Below are positions 12,446 to 23,678 of a stretch of DNA of 64,000 nucleotides, in pieces. Within the stretch, counting starts at the first letter, position 1; every line of letters starts with the position of its first letter. The notes beneath the pieces were generated by a model. It was given only the letters and a program-made list of their open reading frames with translations, did no database searches and was not told where the DNA came from. Source of the stretch: Hibiscus mutabilis (taxonomy: Eukaryota > Streptophyta > Magnoliopsida > Malvales > Malvaceae); assembly GCA_019671005.1 (NCBI GenBank), contig CM033744.1:17958831-18022830 (forward strand), read 5' to 3'. The position numbers and the translations under genes were made by a program.

Positions 12446-13175
12446 ATATCCGGCCAATCTAAGAAAACTACGAATCTCAGGCACTAACTTAGGCTATTCC
12501 TAATTAAGAATAGCCTCAATCTTTTGCGGATCAATACGGATACCCTCTTCTAAAACCACGAGACCAAGAAACATCACTTCTCTAAGCTAAAACTCATACT
12601 TACTGAACTTAGCATACAATTGATGATCCTTTAAAGCTCGCAACACAATCTGCAACTGTTGTTCATGTTCATCTTCTGTACGGAAGTACACAAGGATATC
12701 ATTGATAATGCAACCACAAATTGATTGAGACATTCATGGAACACTCTATCCATTATATCCATGAAAACAGCTGGGACATTTGTCAAACCAAACGACATCA
12801 CCAAAAAAATTCATAATGTCCATACCTCGTGCGAAAAGTAGTTTTCATCACATCCTCTTTCTTAACCTTTAATTGATAATGCCCCAATCACAAATCAATC
12901 TTTGAAAACACAACTACCCTACAAAATTGATCAAACAAAACATCTATCTGAGGTAACAGATACTTGTTTTTAACTGTCAACTTCTTTAATCTTCGATAAT
13001 CGATGTAAATACGCATTGTTCCATCCTTTTTTTCTTAAAAAAGAACTGATGCACTCCAAGGCAAAACACTTGGTCGGATGACCCCTCAACCCAACAACTC
13101 CTGGAGGTAAGTTTTCAGTTCTTTTAGCCCTTTCGGTACCATGCGATATGGAGCAACATAAATTAGAATCGTACC
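12446..13175 (-). pseudogene. Reverse transcriptase of chromovirus A
   Basis: Minus-strand translation, changing frame several times, gives GLKELKTYLQELLG, RPSVLPWSASVLF, LFDQFCRVVVFSKIDL, YGHYEFFWVMSFGLTN and FVVALSMISL, in the order of RT motifs from fingers to the YxDD region. The active-site Asp pair is disrupted by a frameshift. Amino-terminal to this point no protease or gag could be recognised. Confidence 0.75.
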
Positions 13176-15010
13176 CGAGTACATCTCAATGCTAACCTAC
13201 CTAAGCTACCTTGCTTACACCATCCCTTCGTTGGGTCTCCAAAAAGTCATTCGTAAGTGTGAACATATGTATGCATGATTACTTATATGCCCTCCTAGAT
13301 GTCTATGCATATGTATGTAAAACCTCTAATGTAATGCCCAAAATGTATACATGTACTAACATATTTAGATATATACATATAAGTGTTTATACACTATTCA
13401 TGTTCAACTATTCACACTTACTAATGACATTCTCAGAACCAAAACTCCCTGCAGCAAGCCGAAACTCGCACTACCCAAATAGGAATCAAACATCCACTTT
13501 GCTATAAATGCCCAGTAACACCCTTAGTTTTGACCAAGATCCTTCTTGGTACCATTGTACTCGAGAACACCACTTCTCTTGCTACTCACAAAACTAAGTA
13601 TTCATAGAATACTAAACTCGTCACAACTTCGAATGTCACTAGTGCATTCATCGTCTATACTGCATAACTATAAACCCATACAACCAACGGTCTCAAACAC
13701 TATTACTGTTAACAAACACGTTGGAGCCTCAGGAGAAAAAACTCTCGATCGAACATACCCAAAAATCGGCCACTTTCATAATCACATTCTCAACTCACAC
13801 ACTTCATTAATGCTCGTCAACATGACACAAAAAAGGATTCAAGAGCCGCACCAAGGTGTGTCTCAATACCGAATCAACTTCGCAAGCATAGGATAACATG
13901 GAAAAACTCCCCCAAAAGTACTTTAGGAAAGGATTCCCGGACAACACCAACATTCAAAACCCGAACATCCTTAAACCTTAGATTACCATATAAGCTAAAA
14001 TCTCATCAACCATAATCTAGTATATTCTTGGTCAAACTTCACTACAAAAATCAACTCCAATTTTCAAAACTTCACACACTCAAACAACTTCCTTCAATTA
14101 ATATGCATAACTACAGTGAAACCATAATACACCAGATGATGCAATAAGAGATGGAAAGAAGATTACACGACCTTTCCTTAACCAGAAAAAAATAGATCCT
14201 ATGATTATGTTGTGCACTTTGATTTCCAAAGAAGAAAATCAATTCAACGCCATATGCATACTGTATAGCTCGACCATCCTCATGGAAAATGACATTAGGA
14301 CACTTCAAATTTCCCCTTAACAATCAACATAATTGGTCTTGTTTTGATCCTAACCATTAACTTTCTTGCTTGATGCATGCATTAGAACCCTCTTATTAAC
14401 TTAGACTCTCTAAAACTCTCGCTAGAATCTCGATCATAGCCCTATCGAGCAAAACTCGAGCATAATTTATAAATCTTAATGTTACCAGAAAGCATACGAC
14501 ATCTTATGGTGTACACACTTCCATTTACAACACTTTACTAACTTATTGTCTTCAAAAAAAGACATCACCAACATCAATGGTAAACCCACTTTTAATATTC
14601 AAAACAGTGGACCAACGCCACCTATAAACTCACGAACGAGGACAACGTCACTCAATTTCAGAGACCATTCTTAACTATTCTTGATATAGGATCAAATCAA
14701 CTCAAGATCAGAAATCACTTATCTTATACTATCAAAACTCCCTGACAACGCTTATTGGGCTTGGGAGTAACTACTGATTAAATCATTCTCATTTAAAATC
14801 AAATTCATTACCGATGTTTAAACATGACATTTGGGGCGTAGGCTCGGAAAGTGATCTAAGATAACCTAAGATTCATTTTAAAACCATGATAATAGGCAAT
14901 GTGTTCCTATTCTTACCCTATCACAACAATTATCTTCAACCTCACTCATAAACATGTATACGAACAACAAAATATCGATCAAGCAATCAACAACAACACC
15001 CAACAATTGC
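13176..15010 (-). other. Unassigned internal DNA of chromovirus A where gag and protease are expected
   Basis: Between the RT fragment and the primer site lie about 1.8 kb with no gag, zinc knuckle or protease motif in any frame that I can see. The longest open frames (13211-13507 and 13546-13896, plus strand) run against the element and show no family features. Either gag/protease decayed beyond recognition or was replaced by other sequence. Element E, of the same lineage, keeps readable gag and protease. Confidence 0.5.
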
Positions 15011-15017
15011 AAACCTA

Positions 15018-15029
15018 GCTCTGGTACCA
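15018..15029 (-). other. Primer-binding site, initiator tRNA-Met, chromovirus A
   Basis: On the minus strand this reads TGGTACCAGAGC, followed by TAGGTTT. It is complementary, with one change from TGGTATCAGAGC, to the 3' end of plant initiator tRNA-Met. It lies five bases inside the inner end of the 5' LTR, the expected spacing, and fixes the minus orientation of the element. Confidence 0.85.
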
Positions 15030-15034
15030 CCAAA

Positions 15035-15777
15035 TATACCCCCCTTGACTCGGCTTAGATGCCAGATCGAATAGAGCGAGCTATGTTGGGTTTGCCGAAA
15101 CAAACCCGTAATAATTAACACAAATTAGGTCCATTTTTTCTTTTTAACTTGTCTAGATGCAAAGTTATAACCTAAGGTGTGCATACTGGCAGCGGATAAA
15201 TTCTCAACTGAATCGGGCATCGAATTGACATCCAATTGTGTATAATTACAATTTAGGGACCAAATTACAAATCAAGAAAACTACGAGGACTTACTTAATT
15301 TTAAAGTGACCAATCCTCAATTAATCAGGTTACATGCATACTTATCAAATTTCAACTTAAAATGATCCACCAAACTCATACACTTTGCATACGTATAAAT
15401 CAGGGACCAAAATGAAATAATCTAAAACCATGTTACCACTTTAACAGAAAATAACGCCTTGGGTATCGACACTCGGGGGCTAGGGTGCTACCAAGCCTAA
15501 TTTTGCAAGGGTGTATCGATACCCTCTCTCGAGCACCGATACCCTCTCCCGAGTACCGATACCTAGGCCAAAATGCTAAAGTCCTAAATTCTAGTAGCTA
15601 AAAGTCATATCGATACTCCTCCTCGAGTATTGATACCCTTCCCAAATTGCACATATCAGTATAGATACCCCTCTTTGAGTATCGATACCCAAGCCAATTT
15701 TACACTTACCCTTATCGATACTAAGGCTTGAGTATCGATACCATTAGACTTATAATGTCCAACTTAGCTGGTTTTTC
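15035..15777 (-). mobile_element. 5' LTR of chromovirus A, inner part
   Basis: The text follows 6886 onward (Asp-rich tRNA-distal start 'gactcggcttagatgcc', 'agggaccaaattac', palindrome cluster 15466-15745). The terminal bases are altered (TATACCCCCC instead of TGTAACACC). The LTR is cut at TTTTC (15773-15777) by solo LTR B and resumes at 27510. Confidence 0.85.
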
Positions 15778-17312
15778 TGTAACCCCTCGACCCGACCTAG
15801 TCGCAAGACCAAACCGAGCAAGCTACATTAGGTTTACCAAAGTAAACCAGGATGTTTAAACCTAAAACTCTCTCATTTTTTCTTTTATCTGATCTAGATG
15901 CATTAACGTTATGCTACATGAGCATACTGTTCAAAGGTGAGCACTCATCTCAATCGGGCATCATAATGATATCTAATTGGCCACGATACAACTTAGGGAC
16001 CAAAATGTAAATTCAACAAATTATAAGGGTTTTTCATGCTTATATGCCAAATATCAGCCTCAAATGATCATCCATGCGTAAATAATTGAGAAAACATGGT
16101 TTAGGGACTAAAACGAAAGAAAATAGAACTTTACAAAAGCCATTAACTAACTTAACAGCCATGGGTATCGATACTCCTATTCGAGTATCGGTACACCCTT
16201 TACATTCGAATTTCCAAAAATTGAAACATATTCTAAAGGCATGCTTCCTAAAACACTTTGCCAAACGTCTCAAAATGCACCATTAAACCATTCACAGCAT
16301 AGGCAACATAACAACACCCTCCTCATAGCATATTAAACTTGCTCAAACCATCACAACAAGGAAATCATCAAGGGAGCTCTAGGTGCATACCTAAGACATC
16401 ATTCAACCACAACTACTATCAAATATTGACATCAAGCTTAGCAACATCAACCATCCTCAAAACCCAGCATAGAAAACATTTTCAGAATCCATAAGAAAGC
16501 AGGATTACAACCCCAAAAACCTTGGTGAACACATTACCTTATTAACCATAAATAGAAACGAGTTCATACTCAAAGTAGTTTATCTTTTAGATCCTTGCAA
16601 ACCTTGCCTTTGCTGCCCCGAACTTCAATGCTCTGCATCATTAGGAAAAAGAGAGCTTAAGCACACATGCTTAGTGAGGATGCTCATAACAATGATGTAT
16701 TTACATTCTTTTAAAAGCATATGCTTGCTTTTCCCAAAACATGCTTACTTGCAAATCACTTCCTCATGATTCTAACCGAATCAAAACATAATGATAATCA
16801 TAACATCAATAACATCTCATGCTTAAATCCCAAAGCATTTAATGCAAGAATCAACACATGATCTTTTCATATATTGGCAATTATAGTGACCCGGATAGAC
16901 TACCTCTATCCTTTACACACACGGATCTCTCATACCATGCCTAGTTAAACCGCGTGATATCCCAAACCTTTCCTAGTTAAACCGCAAGATTTGACACCCT
17001 CGCCTAGTTAAATCGTGAGATTTCACCCTTTCCTAGTTAAATCGCAAGAGTACCTTGCCTAGTTAAACCGCAAGATCACCATAATTTTGTGTTGCCTAGT
17101 TAAATTGCATGCCCCAAATGATGTCCCAACAGTCCGAGTGGCCTAGTTAAACCGCCATACCTCAAGGACCCATGGCCACGATCGATTTTGTTCATATTTT
17201 ATAGTGCACTTTTGATCCTATGGCTTGCCAACTATATCCTATTATTTTCTCCATGTCACATAGCCAATATATCATTTACAAAACCATTTACTTGATGTTT
17301 TGCAATGCATCT

Positions 17313-18897
17313 TAATAAGTGTTCAAAAGTACTATTTTTATTACCCTTTTTACTCATATTATTGTTAGACTTAGGCTCATATTAGTTGCATAATTAGTCA
17401 TTCATGCATTAATTTATGTTTCTTTCCACTGTTGAGCTTGATTACAAAACTTGGTGATTTTTGTGGAAAAAGTTACCGCTTTGGTGTGTTTTTGTGTATG
17501 TACAGAATCACTTGCCTAAACATGGCTAGAACCAGTTGCCAGGGCAGTGTATGAAGGAGATGCCGAGCTAGTTGCCAGGGCAATGCATGAACGAGATGTT
17601 GAGCTAGTTGCCAGGGCAATGCTTGAAGGAGATGCCGAGCTAGTTGCCAAGGCAATTTTTGACAAAGAATAAGATGATATGGTAGTTGAAATTGATGACT
17701 AGATAAGCCCAAGATGATATGGAACAAAGTTAAATTCCAAAGGAGTTTGATTTCCATGAAGAGGTTAAAGAGAAATTAAATCCCAAGAAGATAGGAGATG
17801 TTCTAGAAGGAATTTAAATATAATAAAGAATTATATTCTTTACAGATAGTTTAATTCCAACTTAACTTTCTCCTCAAGAAGGATTTTGACCTAGCCATCT
17901 CCTATTTAAAGGACCAAGCCGTCAAAGAGAAGGAGAAAGAAGAGGGAAAATTTTGACAACTCCAAAGGGTAAGAGGAGAGAAATTTCGACAAGAGAGCAA
18001 GGGGGAGAGAGTTCGATTTCTTCTTCTTCTTCTTTGCTTCCATTAGACTCATGGTTTGGGGATTATTCTTTGTATATCTTTTGAACCCAACCATGAACTA
18101 ACTTGATTGGTTGGGGTTATTGTGTTTTGTTGTTGTGAGAAACAATTGGATTTTGTTTAGGTAATAAGAGTTTGCACTTTTCTACTCAAGGTTTATACAT
18201 TCTTGGTTCTTATTTTTGTTTGCGAGTGAATTGGGAGAGGATCTCGTAACTTCATCTATTTATCTAATATCGGGAGAGTTAGATTCAAGAAACGAATGAG
18301 TATGATCTTTATTAAATCTATTGATGGTGAAGATTAATCCAGCTTAGGAATAAGTTAAGGATTTCAACGGCTAAGAGGAGCGCAAGATTGGTTGTTGTTC
18401 ACCCTTGATTCAGCAGGGATGTATTATCAAGGCATGCACAAGTAGCTAGAGTTTCAACTTAGGGATAAGAAGAAACCATTGAAGAACGCTCTGCTGAACC
18501 TTGAAGTTGCCGCCCATACGCCTAAGTAGTTGCCCAGGTAGTCGCCAAACAACCATCGATTATTTGCCAGGGCAACCCCGCTGTGCAAGTTGCCACGGAA
18601 ACTGAGTTGCCCTTGCACTCTTTTACCAAGACGATCCAATCGGCTATCACACCTCAACTCACGATAACCTGGCCATTCACTCTATTTTAATTTCATCTAT
18701 TCTTTTAGTTTATTGCTCTTAGTTTACTCGTTAATTAGAACTTTTATTATCAATTGTGTTTTTACTTTTCACAGTGCAGTAACTTAAGCAAAGTGGCCCA
18801 AACCAATCCCTGTGGAGACGATACTCGATACTCATATCACTTTATTACTTGCGACGTGTATACTTGCACAATTGCGTAGCACTTATTACACGCAACA
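17313..18897 (+). mobile_element. 5' LTR of Athila I
   Basis: It is 1585 bp, from TAATAAGTG (first G mutated from TGATAAGTG) to CGCAACA. It contains several TTGCCnnGGCAA-type motifs near 17540-17660 and 18540-18610, a TATTTAAA box at 17903 and the 'ggcgcaagattggttgttgttcaccc'-type block shared with all Athila LTRs here. It differs visibly from its 3' partner by many substitutions. Confidence 0.92.
17903..17910 (+). promoter_or_regulatory. Putative LTR TATA box, Athila I 5' LTR
   Basis: TATTTAAA sits at the position where Athila II has TATAAATA, just upstream of the 'tttgacaactcc' leader. The identical box in the 3' LTR is at 24266-24273. Transcription start is inferred to be a few tens of bases downstream. 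Confidence 0.5.
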
Positions 18898-18903
18898 AGT
18901 TTT

Positions 18904-18921
18904 TAGCGCCGTTGGTGGGGA
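18904..18921 (+). other. Degenerate tRNA-Asp primer-binding site, Athila I
   Basis: TAGCGCCGTTGGTGGGGA matches TGGCGCCGTTGCCGGGGA, the complement of the plant tRNA-Asp 3' end, at 15 of 18 positions. It lies six bases after the LTR. Athila II has a better match at the same place. Confidence 0.8.
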
Positions 18922-19041
18922 TTAGCAATTGGTGTTAGGTGTTTTTGTTATTGCATTTTTTTCTCTTAGTTTTACTAACTTTTCTTTTTGTTTGTTTTAA
19001 CAAAAAAAAATTAGGTGCGCTACAAGTTAAGGGACATCAAC

Positions 19042-19410
19042 ATGTCGGGAAATAAAAGTCGATCTATTCGAGAGTTGATGTTGGAAGATATGAATCAATC
19101 CAATCAAGAGTTTCTTGCACCCTGTGATGATTACCTATACCAACCGAGAAAAGCCCAAAGAGCCTATACCGTGGAAAACTCTTGTGATATGTGTGGAGAA
19201 CATCATGTGTTTGAAAATTGCCCTCACATTTTCGGTGCATATGACTACATGAAGGACCATAGAGGGAACCAGCAGAAAATTTCTTCATGGTATGATCAAA
19301 AAGCTCAATTTTTTTTTACCATAACAATTTTGCCGCAGCAACAGATATGCCATGGCAATGTAGTCCTTTTCAAGAGCATTCCAATTCCTTGGAGGAAACG
19401 TTGCTAGCTT
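19042..19410 (+). pseudogene. Short gag remnant with zinc knuckle, Athila I
   Basis: Starting at ATG 19042 (MSGNKSRSIRE), an open frame carries CDMCGEHHVFENC, the CX2CX3HX4C knuckle of Athila gag, about 55 residues in. The capsid-like N-terminal part present in Athila II (residues before its knuckle) is absent, and the ORF begins close to the primer site. The same short form occurs in Athila III, so the truncation is inherited and not a local accident. After about 95 codons the frame runs into unrelated residues. Confidence 0.75.
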
Positions 19411-19569
19411 CCTTGGCTAGACTTGACGGATCAATTGAAGAGATTCCTATCAAAGTCCATGGATACGAGGATAGCTCAGTGGGATGCAACCTTAGGGGAT
19501 TCAGAAGTTCAATTGAGGAGATCCACATATGCCATGGATAACATGCACCAATAATCCATTCCTGGGGAT

Positions 19570-20505
19570 ACTGACGTCCCAAGGCAAGAGGACAAGGAAC
19601 AATGCAAGGAAAGCTCTCCAATGTGTGAAGAACAACTAAAACCTCAAAGTCAAGAGGATACCAATGAGAGAGACTGCCCAACACATGATGAACTCGAGCA
19701 ACAAATTGCCTTGGCAATGATTGAAGAGCCTAAATAGAGCAATGCCGGGACAACACTCAGTGAAGCTGAGAACAACAATACTACAACAAATTCTGAGGAA
19801 CCTGATGCCCAGAAGGTTACAACGTTGATGTTGAAGCATGAATCTTTAGATTGCTCTTATCTACAGTTGCCACGGCAATTACACGACCACATGCAAGATC
19901 AACGAGATGATAATACTTTGCTAATGGAATATGAGAAGGTAATGGTTGAACCTTTTGAATTCTTTAAAAACTCACCTCATCAATTGTATGTATGTCTTAA
20001 GGAACCGATGCTGGTAGATTTGAAGCCATCGAAATCTCTACTGTTGGAGATGTTTGAGAGGCCAAAAGAAAAAGGTGTTTGGATTCGTAAAGCTTTTCAG
20101 AAAATTGGTTCTTCCCTTGACTTACAGCAAATTTTGGCAACTGATTGCCACGGCAATTGGCTTGAACAGCAATTGCCACGACAACAAAGGATACATCCAA
20201 CCATGATAGAAGTCGACAAGAATGAGGTAAGTGAATGGCTGGGAATGGATATAATTTTTCCTATTAGTATATTTGTGCCTTCAGGAATAGTAGCAAGGTG
20301 CAGGGCATGCATTGACTACAAGGGAACATGGAAGAAAGACACATCCACCATGGTAATGCAAAAGGGAGTAGCTGGGAGCACATTGGCCCAACTCTTTTTG
20401 GGCAATATTGTCACCCGATGGAGGGTACGGATGGACTATAAGAAGTATAAGAAACGACCCTCCTCAAGTTTTCTCAGATATGTAGTAACATTAGAAGATG
20501 CATGA
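19570..20505 (+). pseudogene. Open frame shared by Athila I and III only, unrecognised
   Basis: A frame interrupted by one TAG near 19735 reads acidic, Gln/Glu-rich text (DERDCPTHDE-like), then from 19825 a 226-residue open stretch with QLPRQLHDHMQDQ, VEPFEFFKNSP, SLLLEMFERPKEKGVW and ATDCHGNWLEQQLPRQ. It ends with RWRVRMDYKK, which resembles the RT motif before the catalytic palm (WRVCMDYRK in Athila II). Athila III carries a near-identical frame at 52192-53028. Athila II has protease and RT fingers in this interval instead. No domain is recognised. Two TTGCCACGGCAA motifs (19867, 20145) lie inside it. Confidence 0.6.
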
Positions 20506-21060
20506 TGGCACTCTTTTCTGACATGGTCGAAGACTTCCTTGAGATCTTCATGGATGATTTTTCTGTTTTTGGTAGTGACTTCGACAGTTGCCTCGACAAT
20601 TTAGAGAAGATGTTGGCAAGATGTGAAGAAACTGATTTAGTCCTTAATTGGGAAAAGTGCCATTTTATGGTAGATGAAGGAATAGTGCTCAGCCACAAGA
20701 TTTCATCCAAGGGATTTGAAGTAGACAAAGCCAAGGTGGACGTGATCGAGAGATTATCCCCACCAAGTTCGGTTAAAGGAATTCGAAGCTTTCTTGGACA
20801 TGCAGTTTTTTTTACAGAAGGTTCATTCATAATTTTTATAAAATTACTAAACCCTTGTGCAATTTGCTTAAACAGGATAAAGTCTTCAATTTTGATGATT
20901 CTTGCACCCAAGCATTCGAAACCCTAAAGGAACAGCTTGCCTCGGTACCCATTGTCGTTCCACCAGATTGGACGCCACCTTTTGAGCTCATGTGTGATGC
21001 AAGTGATTTTGCGGTAGGAGCAGTCCTAGGCCAACTCACAGGGAGGAGGATGTGGATTTA
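20490..21060 (+). pseudogene. Reverse transcriptase palm/thumb remnant, Athila I
   Basis: From 20502 the frame reads MMALFSDMVEDFLEIFMDDFSVFG, holding the FMDD active-site form of YxDD, then EKCHFMVDEGIVLSHKISS and SVKGIRSFLGHA. A frameshift follows near 20810; 20855-21061 gives FDDSCTQAFETLKEQLA and PFELMCDASDFAVGAVLGQL, the RNase H start. RT motifs before FMDD and all the rest of RNase H are deleted: text jumps from GAVLGQL directly to the DLEICDAF linker. Both deletions recur in Athila III. Confidence 0.85.
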
Positions 21061-21103
21061 GAAATATGCGATGCATTCCCGTATGAACAACTTTTAGTTA
21101 CCT

Positions 21104-21538
21104 TGGCAACCATGGATGCATATGCCTCAGAAACCCTTGACGCCTCGGCAACCATGGATGCGCATGCCTCGGAAACCCTCGATGCCGCAGAAGCTCTTGA
21201 CGGTCACGCCTCGGCAACTCCAGACTTGCATGCCTCGGCAACCCTCGATGCTGTAGCAACCCTTGACTCCTCGGCAACCCTCGACGCCGCAACAGCTCTT
21301 GACGCGCACGCCTTGGCAACCCTTGATGCCACAGCAACCCTTGACGCCTCGTCAACCATGGATGCGCATGCCTCAGCAACCCTCGACGCCGTAACAGCTC
21401 TTGACGCACACACCTCGGCAACTCCAAACGCGCACGCCTCGATAACCACTGATACGCACGCATCGATAACTATGGACGCGTATGCCTCGACAATATTGGG
21501 AGCATTCGCCACGGCAGCACATGCCTCGACAATACCCT
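21104..21538 (+). repeat. Ala/Asp/Thr-rich coding tandem repeat, Athila I
   Basis: About 435 bp of 18-21-bp units based on GCCTCGGCAACCCTCGACGC translate as repeats of ASATLDA and ATALDA with interspersed H and M. It stays open for over 150 codons on plus, and the same array gives open antisense frames. It sits in the linker between the lost RNase H and the integrase zinc region. The matching linker in Athila II is about 140 bp; Athila III has an expanded version. Confidence 0.88.
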
Positions 21539-21540
21539 GA

Positions 21541-22348
21541 TCAGGTCATACGCCGATGTGTCCCTGAGGAAGAGCAGCAGAATGTACTCCGGTAATGCCA
21601 TTCTTCACCCTATGGAGGACATTTTGGAGGAACTCGTACCGCGGCCAAAGTTTTGCAATCCGGTTTGTATTGGCCAACACTGTACAAAGATGCCCAAGAG
21701 TTTTACAAGCAATGTGATCGTTGCCATAGGACAGGGCAATATCACCCACAAACCAATGGGCAAGTAGAAATTTCCAACCGGGAATTGAAGGGTATACTCG
21801 AGAAAGTTATAAATCCCTCTAGGAAGGATTGGTCAGCAAGACTAGATGACGCACTTTGGGTATATCGCACTGCATTCAAAACACCCTTAGGTATGTCCCC
21901 CTTCCGACTTTCTATGGAAAAACATGCCATCTACCGGTAGAAATCGAACACAAGGCATATTGGGTAATTAAGACCGTGAATATGGATTGGGAAAGTGCCG
22001 GGAAAAAGCATTTGTTGGACCTCAACAAGATAGAAGAATTTCGTGCACTCGCCTATAACAATGCATGAATCTACAAGGAGAAAACAAAGCAATGGCATGA
22101 CAAGAAACTATTGTCGCGGCAATTCATGCCAGGGCAACTAGTTCTCTTATTCAATTCTCGGCTAAAACTATTCCCAGGAAAATTAAAATCAAGATGGTCG
22201 GGACCATTCGAAGTTGTCAAACCATTCTCCCATGGTGTCGTGATAATCAAGTCCATTAACATGAATTCAAAATTAACGGAAAAAGATTGAAGCACTACAA
22301 CGGTGCCTATGTAGAACGTAACAAAGAAGTTGACACCTTAGGAGATGC
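21541..22348 (+). pseudogene. Integrase remnant lacking the catalytic core, Athila I
   Basis: Readable parts are the HHCC region (HSSPYGGHFGGTR...KQCDRC, about 21600-21725) and, joined directly after CHRTG, YHPQTNGQVEISNREL and the C-terminal part (DDALWVYRTAFKTPLG, WSGPFEVVKPFSHG). The first two catalytic Asp positions and everything between are deleted at about 21735. Stops and shifts occur downstream (21940, 22066). The C-terminus ends near GDA at 22348. Confidence 0.85.
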
Positions 22349-23678
22349 ATGAGCATGCTCTCCTTTCGATATTTTCTTTTTATTTTTCTTTTTCTTTTTA
22401 TTTTTCTTCTTTTCGAACTATTTTTTGTCTTTCTATTATTTTCGGTTATTTTTTTCTCTTTATTTATTTTTGGAATTTTTAGGAGATATTTTATTTTTCT
22501 TCATTATCTTTAGTTTCCAGATTTTCTTTGTTTTCTTTTCCACAACAAGACCCATAACCACCATGCTAAGGAAATTCACTACCAACTACTTGCCACGGAA
22601 ACCGCAACAGAGGATGCCCCTGCAACTACCTCAGCATTTGCCACGACAACAAAAACTAGTGATGCCCAAGCAACAACAATGGCTTCGGCAACTATTGATG
22701 CCCAGGCAAGTGAACCTGCCTCGACAAACATGGATCAAATCAAAGCAATGCTATTCGCGCAATACCAGCCACAAGCATTCAACCACGATCGGAAAATGAA
22801 TCAAGCAAACGACACAAAGGAAACTTATCACTCGAGGTGACTACCTCTCCGCCTAACTCATTTCATCTAGTTTCTTTTACATTTTGTTTAACTTTTACAT
22901 GCATTGAGGATAATGCTTCTCTCGAGTTTGGGGGGTGTTGGTTTCTAGTTAGTTTCACGTTTAGTTGCATTCATCTTTAGCAATCACATATAGGTTGTAT
23001 ATGTTACTTGCCATGCCTTTAATTGATTAAGACTTGTTGAATATCCAATGATGAATTTTAGGATTGCATGAAAAGAACTTAGAATTTTACTATGATGCCG
23101 AATTTTTTTTACACGGTTGTGGCTTGTTGATTGAAAGAAACTTAGTGAACTTAGGTTGCTTAAAATTTGGGTAAATTTAAAATTGAAAATTAAAAGTTAA
23201 ATTCTTGCTAGAGGTGCCCGAAACTGGCTCTATTAGTAAATGCACTTTCTTGCTAGAGGTGCCCGAAACTGGCTCTAGTAGTTAATGCACATTAAAGAAT
23301 CGCTAGAGGTGCCAGAAATTGGCTCTAGTCGACTAAAATAAAATGAGAAATTGCTTACTTTGCTAGAGGTACCCGAAAATTGGCTCTAGTGAAAAAATAA
23401 ATAAAAGCCCCGATAATTAAATTGATAAAAGCCTATTGTTCATATAGAATCTTGAAAATCAACTTGTACACAACTACGCACACACATTGTCAAGAGCATT
23501 ATAGTTTGGTTCCGGGTAATTTTTGTGCTATCCAAAAAATTAAAAGGTGATCATACTTTGTGCCACGGCTCCGAGGTTTGAATTCAAGTTTGAAGCATGT
23601 CTTTGATGATTAAAGTCTTGGCAGATAATTGTTAGTTTGCATTGCTTGAGGACAAGCAATAGTTCGAGTTTGGGGGTG
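22349..23678 (+). other. 3' untranslated region of Athila I
   Basis: It begins with a T-rich stretch (22365-22550). A short open piece (about 22595-22840) encodes an Ala/Thr-rich tract with MDQIKAML, possibly the last trace of a fourth coding segment. The hairpin array is at 23207-23391, and the purine tract TTTGGGGGTG (23669-23678) abuts the 3' LTR. ORF3 of Athila II is absent. Confidence 0.7.
23207..23391 (+). repeat. Array of four CTAGAG hairpins, Athila I 3' UTR
   Basis: Four copies of a 26-28-bp unit, CTAGAGGTGCCCGAAACTGG followed by CTCTAG, are spaced 44-60 bp apart. The CTAGAG and CTCTAG arms can pair around a loop rich in G and C. The spacers are AT-rich and differ. The same array occurs in Athila II (twice) and III. 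Position just upstream of the polypurine tract suggests an RNA-level role, which is inferred. Confidence 0.88.

Noticed and set aside
13211..13896. Plus-strand frames of 98 and 116 codons inside chromovirus A
   Set aside because: They run against the element and show no domain or composition expected of a gene.
21098..21512. Antisense open frames (121 and 102 codons) rich in Arg/Leu or Ala/Val
   Set aside because: They lie opposite the Ala/Asp coding repeat of Athila I; the repeat unit is open in several frames.
23207..23391. CRISPR-like look of the regularly spaced palindromic units
   Set aside because: Only four units, variable spacing, AT-rich low-complexity spacers and location in a plant retrotransposon UTR.
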